A stretch of 34,885 nt of DNA from NCBI GenBank assembly GCA_947631705.1, contig CANRMJ010000013.1:1-34885 (forward strand). The letters run 5' to 3'. Shown here in pieces: positions 1-8,842 of the stretch (positions are counted from its first letter, which is position 1; each line of letters begins with the position of its first letter). The notes beneath the pieces are model-generated. The model was not told the origin of the DNA. It made no database searches and worked only from the letters and a program-made list of their open reading frames with translations. The stretch comes from an uncultured Clostridia bacterium. GTDB lineage: Bacteria; Bacillota; Clostridia; Oscillospirales; Acutalibacteraceae. Both the position numbers and the translations under genes were made by a program.

Positions 1-65
1 GGCCACAGAAAGGGTTATTGTGATTTAAAATGCTATTTGTGGCTGGAAAGGCTATGTGAATTAAA
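1..65. other. left edge, no gene assigned
   Basis: These bases precede the first complete gene. One frame reads a few codons and stops at 26-28, and could be the tail of an upstream gene, but it is too short to identify. A GAAAGG at 46-51 lies 14 bases before the ATG at 66 and is a weak ribosome binding site for it. Any promoter or riboswitch of the ECF operon would lie further left, outside the window. Confidence 0.3.
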
Positions 66-923
66 ATGGACAGATTTTCTAAATTCCATCCCGCTGTCTG
101 TTTCCTCTTTTTTATGTTTGTCGTTATTGTTACTCTTATGTTTGTGAACCCGGTTTTTCTCGGAATATCTTTTGTCTGCTCTTTTTTATATCTATTAAAG
201 CTAAACGGCAAAGAAATATTTAATTTTCTTTTCAAATTTATTATTCCGATAATACTTTTTGCGGGTGTGTTTAATATGCTGTTTTGCCGCTACGGTGTTA
301 CGGTGCTGTTTAGTGTAAAGGGAATTAACTTTACATTAGAGTGCCTTATATACGGACTCTGCGCAGGACTCACAGTTGCCGATGCCGTTATGTGGTTTTC
401 AGCTTATAATGCTGTTATTACAACCGAAAAATTTATGGCGCTTTTCGGCGCGATTATCCCGAATACGGTGCTTTTGTTTTCAATGACAATACGATTTATA
501 CCTCTTATGAAAAGAACCGCCGATGAGATTAAAGAGGCTCAAACGGGAATGGGAGAGGATACATCGGGGCTTAAAAGCGCAATAAGGCGTTTTTCCGCCC
601 TCGTTTCTATAAGCCTTGAAAAGAGCATTGAAACTGCCGACGCGATGAGAGCGAGAGGATACGGCTCAAAAAAAAGAAAAGCATATTCGGCATATTCTTT
701 TAAGGCGGCGGACTGCGCCGCGCTGATTTTAATTGCTGTGCTTTTTATTTTCTGCGTTTACTCTGCGGCGGCGGGCAAATTTGAATTTTCGTGTAATCCC
801 GTTATTGAATTTAATAATTTAGGAATTACAGCCCCTTCCGCTTTTCTTCTGCTATCCACAATACCGCTTTTAACTGATTTAACGGAGGACGCCAGATGGC
901 TTTACTTGAAATCGAAAATTTAA
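66..923 (+). CDS. ECF transporter T component (EcfT/CbiQ family)
   Basis: This is the transmembrane coupling subunit of an energy-coupling factor transporter; it links the ATPases to the substrate-binding S component in the membrane. The 285-residue protein has several hydrophobic segments in its first 150 residues, a cytoplasmic helical region and a C-terminal membrane helix. The family's coupling motif is visible as ARG at residues 196-198, within AMRARGYG. The first motif, near residues 158-162, is degenerate (AQTGMG in place of a second ARG). The gene overlaps the ATPase gene by 28 bases, so the two are translationally coupled. The family call is firm. The transported substrate is not shown by this subunit. 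Confidence 0.88.
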   Translation: MDRFSKFHPAVCFLFFMFVVIVTLMFVNPVFLGISFVCSFLYLLKLNGKEIFNFLFKFIIPIILFAGVFNMLFCRYGVTVLFSVKGINFTLECLIYGLCAGLTVADAVMWFSAYNAVITTEKFMALFGAIIPNTVLLFSMTIRFIPLMKRTADEIKEAQTGMGEDTSGLKSAIRRFSALVSISLEKSIETADAMRARGYGSKKRKAYSAYSFKAADCAALILIAVLFIFCVYSAAAGKFEFSCNPVIEFNNLGITAPSAFLLLSTIPLLTDLTEDARWLYLKSKI

Positions 924-2374
924 AATTCTCTTATTCCTCCGGCTCAGAATACGCCCTGAACGGAGTGAGCTTTAAGCTGCAAAGAGGTGAAATCTGCCTT
1001 GTTATCGGAAAATCCGGCAGCGGAAAATCAACTCTTTTGCGCCTGCTCAAAAAAGAGATTGCCCCATACGGTGTTTGCGAAGGGAAAATCGCTCTTGAAG
1101 AGTGCAGAACGGGATTTGTTAACCAAAACACCGAGAGCAATATAATTACCGATACGGTTATGGGCGAGCTTGCGTTTACGCTTGAAAACGAGGGGCGCGA
1201 TAGCGGAGATATTGCGCTGAAAACAGCCGAAACCGCAAGTTATTTTAATCTGAATTCCATTATAAATAAAAAAACAGACAAGCTGTCCGGCGGAACAAAG
1301 CGGCTGCTTTCACTTGCCGCGGTTATGACGGCGAAACCCGATATACTGCTGCTTGACGAGCCTGCTTCACAGCTTGATCCTGTATCGGCGCGGCAGTTTG
1401 TAAATGCCGTTTTGAGATTAAACATGGAATGCGGCATAACTGTGCTTATAAGCGAGCATAGAATAGACGATTTGCTGAATGCCGCCGATAAAGTTCTTGT
1501 GCTTGACGGCGGAAAATCCGTGTTTTTCGGAACTCCTGAGCAGACTGCCGATTATCTTATTAAAAGCCGAAGTGAAATGATAGAAATTCTGCCGCCTTAT
1601 ACTTTGGCTATTAAAGAAAATCCAATAGAATTTTCAACGGCTAAAAGTCTTTCGGGAGAAATTAAAATCAAGGATGCCGAGCCTGTTTGCGGCGGCGATT
1701 CCGCGCTTTCCGCACGGGGTATATCGTTTGCATATAAAAAGGGATTGCCCGATATTTTCTTTTCACTGAATTACAGGGCGGAAAAAGGCAAAATAAACGC
1801 TGTAATCGGAGCAAACGGCAGCGGAAAAACAACGCTGCTGAAGTGCCTTGCGGGTGTTTTGAAATGCTATTCGGGTAAAATTAAATCAGTCGGAAAAACG
1901 GCTTATATGCCTCAGAACGTTTACACAATGTTTTTACTTGATTCCGTTTCTGCGGAAATACCGCGGCGCGATGTGCGAGAGCAATTCGGGATTGAGCATC
2001 TCAAAGACAGAAATCCGTTTGATTTAAGCGGCGGAGAGGCGCAGCGCCTTGCGCTTGCAAAAATTTTTTCTCTCGGCGCCGATATACTTTTGCTTGATGA
2101 ACCCACTCAGAGCGCGGACGCGGTTTTTAAAAAGAAATTTGCTGCCATGCTGAAATCGCTTTGCGCTTTGGGAAAAACCGTTGTGCTCGTTACCCACGAT
2201 TTGGAATTTGCGGGAAGATATGCAGATAACGTTTCATTTTTATTTAACGGAAAAATAGCCGCAAGCGCTCCGCGAAGAGAATTCTTTTCAAGACTTTCCG
2301 TTTACACTACATCATTGTCAAGGCTTACGGACGGTAAAGCGGTTTCTGTTGACGATACAGAGGTGAACCTATGA
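896..2374 (+). CDS. ECF transporter ATPase, two nucleotide-binding domains in one chain
   Basis: This protein hydrolyses ATP to drive the ECF transporter. Two complete ABC ATPase domains lie in one 492-residue chain. The first has Walker A at residues 38-46 (GKSGSGKST), signature LSGGTKR and Walker B ILLLDEP. The second has Walker A at 305-313 (GANGSGKTT), signature LSGGEAQR and Walker B ILLLDEP. Many ECF systems encode two separate ATPases (EcfA1 and EcfA2); here they are fused, as in YkoD-like proteins. Both sites keep their catalytic motifs. The start at 896 is supported by GGAGG about 8 bases upstream, inside the T-component gene. The stop overlaps the next start (ATGA). Confidence 0.9.
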   Translation: MALLEIENLKFSYSSGSEYALNGVSFKLQRGEICLVIGKSGSGKSTLLRLLKKEIAPYGVCEGKIALEECRTGFVNQNTESNIITDTVMGELAFTLENEGRDSGDIALKTAETASYFNLNSIINKKTDKLSGGTKRLLSLAAVMTAKPDILLLDEPASQLDPVSARQFVNAVLRLNMECGITVLISEHRIDDLLNAADKVLVLDGGKSVFFGTPEQTADYLIKSRSEMIEILPPYTLAIKENPIEFSTAKSLSGEIKIKDAEPVCGGDSALSARGISFAYKKGLPDIFFSLNYRAEKGKINAVIGANGSGKTTLLKCLAGVLKCYSGKIKSVGKTAYMPQNVYTMFLLDSVSAEIPRRDVREQFGIEHLKDRNPFDLSGGEAQRLALAKIFSLGADILLLDEPTQSADAVFKKKFAAMLKSLCALGKTVVLVTHDLEFAGRYADNVSFLFNGKIAASAPRREFFSRLSVYTTSLSRLTDGKAVSVDDTEVNL

Positions 2375-3093
2375 GGATAAACGGTAAAGCTGTATCGCTT
2401 TCTTTATTAATTATTTCCGCTGTGCTCACTGTGTTTTGGTTAGTTTTGTTTTCAGACAGCGTTTCATATTATATTATGGCGGCTCTGATTATCGTTATAT
2501 TATTGCTGCCTGTTTTTATAGGCTTTGAAAAATCGGCGCGTTCAGCGCGCGAGATGGCGCTGCTTGCGGTGATCACGGCGCTCGCTGTTGCTTCAAGAGC
2601 AGTGTTTTATCTTGTTCCGCAATTCAAGCCGATTGCGGCTGTTGTGATTGCGGGAGCCGCCTGCCTCGGCGCGTCGCGCGGATGTTTGATTGGCGCTTTT
2701 TCCGCGTTTATCTCCAACTTTTTATTTGCCCAGGGGCTATGGACTCCGTTTCAGATGGTGGCGCTCGGTCTTGTGGGTTTCGCGGCGGGAATTATATTTG
2801 AAAAAGTTAAGCCAAAAAGAATCAACCTTACTGTTATAGGTTTTATTATTACTTTTGTTATTTACGGCTTGATTGTTGATTTGAGTTCCGTTTTTCTTAT
2901 GGTAACGGATTTCAGCGTTTCGTCTGTTTTGGCAATATATGCAAGCGGTGTGCCGTTTAATGCCGCCTTTGCCGGAGCAACGGCGCTTATATTGTTTCTT
3001 GCGGGCGAGCCTTTTGTTAAAAAGCTGAACAGAATAAATAAAAAATACGGAATCATCAATGATTCTGTATCGGAGGAAGAAAATGGCAAATAA
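2371..3093 (+). CDS. ECF transporter S component (substrate unknown)
   Basis: This is the probable substrate-binding membrane subunit of the ECF transporter. The 240-residue protein is almost entirely hydrophobic, with about six or seven membrane segments. It carries an S-component-like loop, AQGLWTPFQM, near residue 122. It starts in an ATGA overlap with the ATPase stop and has GAGGTG as ribosome binding site. The order T, fused A, S in one coupled operon supports a dedicated transporter with its own S unit. S components bind vitamins, cofactor precursors or metals. Nothing in the sequence decides which, and the substrate would have to come from upstream genes or a riboswitch outside the window. 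Confidence 0.75.
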   Translation: MRINGKAVSLSLLIISAVLTVFWLVLFSDSVSYYIMAALIIVILLLPVFIGFEKSARSAREMALLAVITALAVASRAVFYLVPQFKPIAAVVIAGAACLGASRGCLIGAFSAFISNFLFAQGLWTPFQMVALGLVGFAAGIIFEKVKPKRINLTVIGFIITFVIYGLIVDLSSVFLMVTDFSVSSVLAIYASGVPFNAAFAGATALILFLAGEPFVKKLNRINKKYGIINDSVSEEENGK

Positions 3094-3346
3094 AAACGAT
3101 AATATTATAGACAAACTTTCACGCCTTGCTTTCACAACGGCAATAATCGGCGTCTGCACAATAGGCATATGCCCCGCGTTGGGAGCAATCGGCATTACCG
3201 TTCCGCTTGTGCTCAAAGCCAAAAACGCCGAAATGAGCGCCGAAACAATATCCCGCAACAAAAAATCTCTTGTCGCGGGAATAGTATCGCTTTTTATGTT
3301 CGTTATCGACCTTGTTATAGCAATAGCCGTTTTTGGAAAAAGATAG
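3083..3346 (+). CDS. small two-helix membrane protein (DUF4190-like)
   Basis: This 87-residue protein has two hydrophobic segments, roughly residues 16-40 and 62-84, joined by a charged loop, and a basic C terminus. The pattern resembles DUF4190-type small membrane proteins, though no motif settles it. I chose the ATG at 3083 because GGAGGAAG lies just upstream; an in-frame ATG at 3059 has no good ribosome binding site. It overlaps the S-component gene by 11 bases and so is probably translated with the ECF operon. Function unknown; it may be an accessory subunit or simply a co-transcribed passenger. No terminator is visible in the 12 bases before the convergent neighbour. Confidence 0.6.
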   Translation: MANKNDNIIDKLSRLAFTTAIIGVCTIGICPALGAIGITVPLVLKAKNAEMSAETISRNKKSLVAGIVSLFMFVIDLVIAIAVFGKR

Positions 3347-3358
3347 CATGGGATACGT

Positions 3359-4855
3359 TTAACGCTGCGTTTTTTGTTTGTACGCAATCTGTTCGATTTC
3401 CGTGCTTTCGTCTATATCGTAAAACAGCTTGAATCTTTGCGCCCAGATTTCATCTTTAACGTCTGAGCACCATAAATACTTTTTATACGGCAGTTCCTCT
3501 ATCTGAACGGGGGAGCTGCCGCTTTTTGCGTCTGCCTGCGCTTTTTCGATTCTATCGTTATTGCAAATCGTAATAGTGCCGTAGATGCAGAAAAGATAAA
3601 TCAATCCAACAGATGCCGCGACCGCCGCCGCTTTTGAAATTTCGGCGCATTTTGCTTTTATATCATTTTCAAAACAACCGTAGAGCTCCATTCCGAGATA
3701 AATCATCATTACATACGGGGCAAAAAAGCATCTGCTGCCGATAGGGGTTACTATAAAAAGCGGAGCAATCAAACATCCTGTGCTTCCGAAAATAAAAAAC
3801 AGCTTTGCTTTTTTATTAGCCTCAAAGGGAAGTATAAGTAAAAATACTGCAAATGAAATGATGTAAGCCGCCGTTGCCGCTCCCTCGGCGTATTTTAAAA
3901 TTCGGAGTTCGGTAATATTTGCAGCGCTGATTATCATTGAGCCTGCCGCAAAGGCTGTTATAACAGCAGTGCAGACAGAGCCTACCTTGGCGGTCTTTTC
4001 GGAAACCTTCTTTTTAACGGAATACCATATTATTATGCACACCGCCGCGAGGAAGGCGTTTAAAACAAAATTATTTATAAATCCGTCTTTAACGATTGTG
4101 TCTAAATATGCGTTTGCCGCTTTTGCTACAATTCCGCCGTTGCCGCCAAACGATCTGTAGCCGTCGTTTCCGTTGGCTATGGAACGGTAAACAGAATTTG
4201 AAAACATCAGCGCCGTGCCGGCGATTGAGCCCGCGAAATAAGCCGCGTGCTGAACAAAGATTTTTTTGAATTTAACAAAAGTGAATATAATCACATAAAC
4301 AGACAGAATTATGTTGTAAACGGTTAAATGCTCAACTATAAGAGTGTTTGCAAAGCCCAAAACCGCTAAAGGTATAACTGCCGCTATTGAATTTTTCGGC
4401 TTTTTCTCGCCGTAAATATTATTAATGTAATAAATATATATGAGAGTGAGAAAAACGGAAACCGTGTAGTTTGCAAAACCCGAAGTCCAAACAACCGCCT
4501 GCCTTAAAAGTGTTGACGGCATAAAAACCAGAATGGCGGATATTATAAAAACTCCGTTTTTTTGGTTTTGAGTCAGCCTGTTAATCAACACAATAATTCC
4601 TGTATCGCAAAAAGACATTGCCAGCGCTTTAAGAAAATTCGAGCGTGTGAGCGCAAGCACAATAAGATTGCCGAAATACCGACCGCTGTAGTTATCAAAC
4701 CATGTGCTGAGCCTGTCTGTGCCGATTTGACTGCCCCATGCCCAGTCGTCGCCCGTATAAGGAAAGAGAAGGCACAGGAAAAATAAAAGAATAAATATGA
4801 TTAAGTAAGCAATATAAACATTGCTTTGCGGTTTTTCGGCGGATAGCTGTTTCAT
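3359..4855 (-). CDS. polytopic membrane protein, DUF6056-like
   Basis: This 498-residue protein has about ten to twelve membrane segments. The segment after the first helix contains PYTGDDWAWGS and then YSGRYFGN, the conserved external loop of DUF6056-type proteins. Such loops resemble those of polyprenyl-sugar-using GT-C glycosyltransferases, where acidic residues in the first loop are catalytic, so a role in surface glycan modification is possible but inferred. It is transcribed alone on the minus strand from a perfect-consensus promoter at 4900-4928. It converges with the ECF operon, leaving a 12-base gap. CACCTC on the plus strand at 4860-4865 reads as GAGGTG, a good ribosome binding site. 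Confidence 0.65.
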   Translation of the reverse strand: MKQLSAEKPQSNVYIAYLIIFILLFFLCLLFPYTGDDWAWGSQIGTDRLSTWFDNYSGRYFGNLIVLALTRSNFLKALAMSFCDTGIIVLINRLTQNQKNGVFIISAILVFMPSTLLRQAVVWTSGFANYTVSVFLTLIYIYYINNIYGEKKPKNSIAAVIPLAVLGFANTLIVEHLTVYNIILSVYVIIFTFVKFKKIFVQHAAYFAGSIAGTALMFSNSVYRSIANGNDGYRSFGGNGGIVAKAANAYLDTIVKDGFINNFVLNAFLAAVCIIIWYSVKKKVSEKTAKVGSVCTAVITAFAAGSMIISAANITELRILKYAEGAATAAYIISFAVFLLILPFEANKKAKLFFIFGSTGCLIAPLFIVTPIGSRCFFAPYVMMIYLGMELYGCFENDIKAKCAEISKAAAVAASVGLIYLFCIYGTITICNNDRIEKAQADAKSGSSPVQIEELPYKKYLWCSDVKDEIWAQRFKLFYDIDESTEIEQIAYKQKTQR

Positions 4856-4899
4856 AATTCACCTCTTGTTCGTATTTGGTTCATTTTAACTGTAAAAAT

Positions 4900-4928
4900 A
4901 TTATAGGTTTGTTTCCTTAAATTGTCAA
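4900..4928 (-). promoter_or_regulatory. sigma-A promoter of the DUF6056-like gene
   Basis: On the minus strand TTGACA (4923-4928), a 17-base spacer and TATAAT (4900-4905) match the consensus exactly. The start codon lies 45 bases downstream of the -10. It is divergent from the promoter at 5014-5041. Confidence 0.78.
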
Positions 4929-5013
4929 TTCATACGTTGCGCGCAATTTTATGTTAATGTAAAATATTTTTTCAATAAATAATAAAAAGTTTTTGTAATT
5001 TAATAAAAATTTA

Positions 5014-5041
5014 TTGACAAACGATAATTTAAACGTATAAT
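5014..5041 (+). promoter_or_regulatory. sigma-A promoter of the DUF2975/XRE operon
   Basis: TTGACA (5014-5019), a 16-base spacer and TATAAT (5036-5041). The expected transcript starts near 5048, only about 28 bases before the start codon at 5076. The 220-base intergenic region between 4856 and 5075 is AT-rich and holds only these two divergent promoters as far as I can see. Confidence 0.78.
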
Positions 5042-5075
5042 ATAAGTATGAATTTTAATTTTGGAGGTAATCTCT

Positions 5076-5588
5076 ATGTGGAACAAAAACAAATCCGTTG
5101 CATTAACGCATTTTCTTGTGAGATTGTTTTATTTTATTTTGACCGCCGTTACGGTTTTATCGGTTTTTATTCCTCAAGAAATTTCTGACCCGTTTGAGGC
5201 GGAGATTTTGAATCATATTCCTTTTTATTTTTCCGTTCCTTTCGGCTATGCGGCGCTTGTGTGCCTTGATAAGCTCCTTATCAATATAAAAAAGAGTATA
5301 GTGTTTCACGAAAAAAACGTTAAATTATTAAGAACATTCAGTTGGCTTTGCTTAGCGGTTTCTGTTATTACGCTTATATTTGCGGTTGTCACTGCTTTCT
5401 TAGGATATTATTATCAGCTCAATTCGGCGGAGAATGTTGTATATTTCTCGTTTTTTAATTATATGCACGCGGCAATTCGTTTTACTGTTTCGGTGGCTGA
5501 ATTTTTTGTTGGTCTTGTGGTCAGAGTAGTTAAAAATATTTTTGAAAAAGCGATAGAAATAAAAGAAGAAAACGAGCTCACCATTTAG
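5076..5588 (+). CDS. DUF2975 family membrane protein
   Basis: This 170-residue protein has four hydrophobic segments, near residues 10-30, 42-63, 85-110 and 125-153, the usual layout of DUF2975. The family is nearly always encoded beside a small Cro/C1-type regulator, as here (5600-5809). The ATG at 5076 follows GGAGG with an 8-base spacer; a TTG at 5061 lies within the ribosome binding site itself and was rejected. The biochemical role of DUF2975 is unknown. The pairing suggests the membrane protein and regulator act as a small control module, possibly sensing the membrane, but that is inference. Confidence 0.8.
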   Translation: MWNKNKSVALTHFLVRLFYFILTAVTVLSVFIPQEISDPFEAEILNHIPFYFSVPFGYAALVCLDKLLINIKKSIVFHEKNVKLLRTFSWLCLAVSVITLIFAVVTAFLGYYYQLNSAENVVYFSFFNYMHAAIRFTVSVAEFFVGLVVRVVKNIFEKAIEIKEENELTI

Positions 5589-5599
5589 GGAGGAAAGAA

Positions 5600-5809
5600 A
5601 TGAAGATAATTGTTAATCTCGACGTTATGCTTGCAAAGAGGAAGATGTCTTCAGGCGAGCTTGCGTCAAGAATAGGAATAACCCCCGCAAATCTTTCGAT
5701 ACTAAAAACCGGCAAGGCAAAGGCAATCAGATTTTCAACGCTTGAGGCTATTTGCAGCGTCCTTAAATGCCAGCCGGGAGATATTCTTGAATTCAGTGAG
5801 GAGGAATAG
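5600..5809 (+). CDS. Cro/C1-type (XRE) transcriptional regulator
   Basis: This is a 69-residue, single-domain helix-turn-helix protein. The DNA-binding fold covers nearly the whole chain: a first helix near residues 7-14, SSGELASRIG as the second helix, NLSILKTGKAKAI as the recognition region, then FSTLEAICSVLKCQPGDILE, the usual YozG/Cro-like ending. The start at 5600 follows GGGAGGAAAG. The gene lies 11 bases after the DUF2975 gene and 3 bases before the next, so all three are surely one transcript. It probably represses its own promoter, but I see no clear paired operator at 5014-5041. Confidence 0.88.
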   Translation: MKIIVNLDVMLAKRKMSSGELASRIGITPANLSILKTGKAKAIRFSTLEAICSVLKCQPGDILEFSEEE

Positions 5810-5812
5810 ATC

Positions 5813-7624
5813 ATGAAAAAGAGTGAAATTTATTTTGAACCGAATAATAACAGCTTACGGCTTTCCGAAAACCGGCTGAATGAAATAAATTGGGGCAAAA
5901 AGGATTCCGTATTTGTGCCTGTATTTCTTGCGGCGGTTTTTATATTTGTTGATTTTGCGGTTATGCACGGCTTTAATTTGGGCTTTACCGTTTCTTTTTT
6001 CATTTTGTTTGCCGTTTTCAGCGCGTATATTTATGATAAAAAAGTCAGAGTTTCGCCTTTTGCTTTTATATGCGGCGCACTTTCGCTCGCGGGTGCCGTC
6101 ACTTTTTCGCTGTATAAAGACGCGTTTATTAGCTTTATAATGGTGTTTCTTGTTTTTGCGCTGTTTGGAATTTATCTTTTGGGTTTGAGCGGCGGAATGA
6201 AGATTAACCGAGGCAGCTACAAAATGCTTTTGGAGGCGATATGCAGTGTGTTTGTTTATCCGTTGTCTGACGCGCACGAAATTGCAGCCGCCGGTTCAAA
6301 ATTTATAAATAAAAATAAAAAAAGCAAAAATGTGATTATAGGAATAGCGCTTTCGCTGCCCGTTCTGCTTGTTATAATCCCTCTGCTTGTAAGCGGTGAC
6401 GAAGCGTTTGAGGGATTAATAAAAATAGTGTTGAAAAACGCCGGTATCTATTTGCTTGAGATTGTTATTGCGCTGATTGCAACTCCGTTTGTTGTTTTTT
6501 ATGCCGTATCTCGAAAAAACGGAGCCGATGCTCATATTAAAACGGGCGCGGATAGAGGAAAAGGCTTTGTGCCAAATGCCGCCGCTGTTTCTTTTTTATC
6601 AGTGATTTCGTTTACCTATATTGTGTATCTTTTTTCGCAGCTTGCGTATTTTTTCAGCGCCTTTTCGGGAATTCTGCCGGAGGGCTATGAATATACGGCA
6701 AGCGTTTACGCAAGGCGCGGCTTTTTTGAAATGTTTGCGATTTGCGTTATAAATATGATTATTGTTGCGCTTTCAAATATGTTTACAAAGAGAAACGCGC
6801 AGGGGAAAATACCGCCGTCGGTAAAGGCGCTTTCTGTATTTATTTTGTCTTTTACCGTTTTGATTCTTGTTACGGCAATGTCTAAAATGAAGCTGAATAT
6901 TGAAATCTTCGGGATGTCAAAAAACAGGCTGCTCGTCTCTGTATTTATGATAATGATATTGGTTATTATCACGTTTTATATTGTCCATATCTTTTTGCCG
7001 CGCGTAAATTATATTCAGCCCGTTATAGTTATTTGCAGCGCAATGTTTATTGCCCTCGCGTTTATTAATATAAACGATTTTGTTATAAAATATAATATAG
7101 ACGCTTACAACAGCGGAAAAATTCAAAACATTGATTTGGAATATATCGCCGACCTTTCCGATTCCCCCTCGCTTTATCTTATTGAGTTAACACAGAGCAA
7201 AAATAAGGAAACGGCAAACAAGGCGGCGGCGCTTATCGCAATAGAGATTGAGGAAAAATATCCCGAGGTGTTTGAAGATACGGAAATCGGAAATTACGAA
7301 ACGGAAATTGAAGATAAAACAGGCGTTGATTTTCGCTCTTTTAATTATTTTGAAGATAAAGTTTTGGGCAGCACGCTTGAAAAATATTATAACGCTCTTT
7401 CCGCCGGTGAAAGGGAAAAGCTGTTTAACAGATACAAATTTTATTACAGGGGTTCCTATTATTACGACAGCGAAAAGGATATTTTTGAAAGCTATAACGA
7501 TGTTTATTGCTTTGAATACGGATATAATGATAAAACAGATTTGTATGAGTATATAGGGCAGTACAAATATGATTTTGATGAATCAAAAATCGAAAATGAG
7601 GACACGGAAGAAAATTATTATTAA
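5813..7624 (+). CDS. large membrane protein, DUF4153/DUF4173-like
   Basis: This 603-residue protein has about a dozen hydrophobic segments in residues 30-420 and then a soluble, acidic, tyrosine-rich C-terminal domain of about 180 residues. The motif LLVSGDEAFEGL near residue 190 is typical of the DUF4153/DUF4173 membrane families, which often occur with DUF2975 and XRE genes. The C-terminal domain after residue 430 starts with IDLEYIADLSDSPSLYLIEL and probably lies outside the membrane. Function unknown. The start follows GAGGAGG in the end of the regulator gene. Which of the two DUF families fits better needs a profile search. Confidence 0.7.
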   Translation: MKKSEIYFEPNNNSLRLSENRLNEINWGKKDSVFVPVFLAAVFIFVDFAVMHGFNLGFTVSFFILFAVFSAYIYDKKVRVSPFAFICGALSLAGAVTFSLYKDAFISFIMVFLVFALFGIYLLGLSGGMKINRGSYKMLLEAICSVFVYPLSDAHEIAAAGSKFINKNKKSKNVIIGIALSLPVLLVIIPLLVSGDEAFEGLIKIVLKNAGIYLLEIVIALIATPFVVFYAVSRKNGADAHIKTGADRGKGFVPNAAAVSFLSVISFTYIVYLFSQLAYFFSAFSGILPEGYEYTASVYARRGFFEMFAICVINMIIVALSNMFTKRNAQGKIPPSVKALSVFILSFTVLILVTAMSKMKLNIEIFGMSKNRLLVSVFMIMILVIITFYIVHIFLPRVNYIQPVIVICSAMFIALAFININDFVIKYNIDAYNSGKIQNIDLEYIADLSDSPSLYLIELTQSKNKETANKAAALIAIEIEEKYPEVFEDTEIGNYETEIEDKTGVDFRSFNYFEDKVLGSTLEKYYNALSAGEREKLFNRYKFYYRGSYYYDSEKDIFESYNDVYCFEYGYNDKTDLYEYIGQYKYDFDESKIENEDTEENYY

Positions 7625-7719
7625 AGCGGTTATTATGTTTAAGCACTCATAAAATTATCAACGGCGAAAAAATTATTAATATGATTTATTAAGAAAACTT
7701 ACATTTTTAAATTTTGTTT

Positions 7720-7765
7720 AAAAAAACAGCAGACTTGAATTTGCTCAAGTCCGCTGTTTTATCGT
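7720..7765. terminator. bidirectional intrinsic terminator
   Basis: A 16-base stem (arms 7723-7738 and 7745-7760) encloses a 6-base loop. On the minus strand the stem has one G-U pair and is followed by seven T, ending proS-galE. On the plus strand it has one A-C mismatch and is followed by TTTTATCGTTTTT, so it probably also ends the operon at 5076-7624. The rest of 7625-7719 is AT-rich with nothing recognisable. Confidence 0.75.
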
Positions 7766-7785
7766 TTTTGTATAAACTTGAAAAA

Positions 7786-8802
7786 TCAGTCAGGATATCC
7801 GTTTGGATTATGGCTTTGCCAGCGCCAACTGTCCTCACACATTTCCTCAATATCGCGCTCTGCTTTCCAGCCGAGTTCTTTAAACGCCTTGCTTGGGTCG
7901 GAATAGCAGGTTGCCAAATCGCCTGCGCGGCGAGTACCGATCACATACGGGATTTTAACTCCCGACGCCTTTTCAAACGCCTTTACAACGTCGAGCACCG
8001 AATATCCCTTGCCTGTGCCGAGATTGTAAATATAAAGACCGCTGCTTTTTTCAATTTTTTCAACCGCTTTCAAATGTCCGAGAGCGAGATCCACAACATG
8101 GATATAATCTCTGACGCCTGTTCCGTCGGGCGTGTTATAATCATTGCCGTAAACGTTGAGATGCTCCCTTTTGCCGATTGCCACCTGCGTTATGTAGGGC
8201 ATAAGGTTGTTTGGAATTCCGTTGGGGTCTTCACCTATTGTGCCGCTTTTGTGGGCGCCTATCGGATTGAAATAGCGCAGCAGGCAGACAGACCAATCGT
8301 TGTCAGACGCGTATAAATCCTGCAAAATGCACTCAATCATATATTTTGTTCTGCCGTAGGGGTTTGTTACTCCGCCAACGGGCATATCCTCTGTGAGAGG
8401 TGAAACGTTGTTGATACCGTAAACTGTGGCAGATGATGAAAAAACGATTTTTTTGCAGCCGTTTTTTCTCATAACATCAAGAAGAACGAGGGTTCCGTTT
8501 ACGTTGTTGTCAAAATATTCAAGCGGCTTTTCAACGCTTTCCCCAACCGCTTTAAGACCGGCAAAGTGAATTACCGAATCAATTTTTTCCTGTTTGAATA
8601 TTTTGTCCAGTCCGGCTCGGTCGCGGATATCACATTCATAAAATTTGAAATCCTTGTTAACAAGGGCGCAAATTCTGTCTATGCTCGATTTTTTGCAGTT
8701 GTATAAATTGTCCGCAATAACAACGTCCGTGCCGGAGTTCAAAAGCTCAACACATGTGTGGCTGCCGATATAGCCGGCGCCTCCTGTAACTAAAACTGCC
8801 AT
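7786..8802 (-). CDS. galE: UDP-glucose 4-epimerase
   Basis: GalE interconverts UDP-glucose and UDP-galactose with bound NAD+, in the Leloir pathway and for supplying sugars to surface glycans. The 338-residue length is usual for the family. The N-terminal Rossmann motif is GGAGYIGS (residues 7-14). The catalytic short-chain dehydrogenase pair is Y149 and K153 (YGRTK), with the serine region FSSSATVYG at 121-129. The family's FNPIGAH and GVRDYIHVVDLA motifs follow. It lies 40 bases downstream of proS on the same strand and shares its transcript and terminator. The substrate range (UDP-Glc versus UDP-GlcNAc) cannot be read with certainty. Confidence 0.95.
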   Translation of the reverse strand: MAVLVTGGAGYIGSHTCVELLNSGTDVVIADNLYNCKKSSIDRICALVNKDFKFYECDIRDRAGLDKIFKQEKIDSVIHFAGLKAVGESVEKPLEYFDNNVNGTLVLLDVMRKNGCKKIVFSSSATVYGINNVSPLTEDMPVGGVTNPYGRTKYMIECILQDLYASDNDWSVCLLRYFNPIGAHKSGTIGEDPNGIPNNLMPYITQVAIGKREHLNVYGNDYNTPDGTGVRDYIHVVDLALGHLKAVEKIEKSSGLYIYNLGTGKGYSVLDVVKAFEKASGVKIPYVIGTRRAGDLATCYSDPSKAFKELGWKAERDIEEMCEDSWRWQSHNPNGYPD

Positions 8803-8842
8803 ATTTTATCCCTCTTTCGGTAATAATATTAAAGGCGTATAC

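Noticed and set aside
2737-3387. Long open frame on the minus strand across the S-component and small-protein genes
   Set aside because: It has no family resemblance and is the antisense shadow of two coupled plus-strand genes with good ribosome binding sites.
7714-8316. Open frame of 200 codons on the plus strand opposite galE
   Set aside because: It begins inside the terminator and runs antisense to the well-conserved galE sequence; it has no ribosome binding site.
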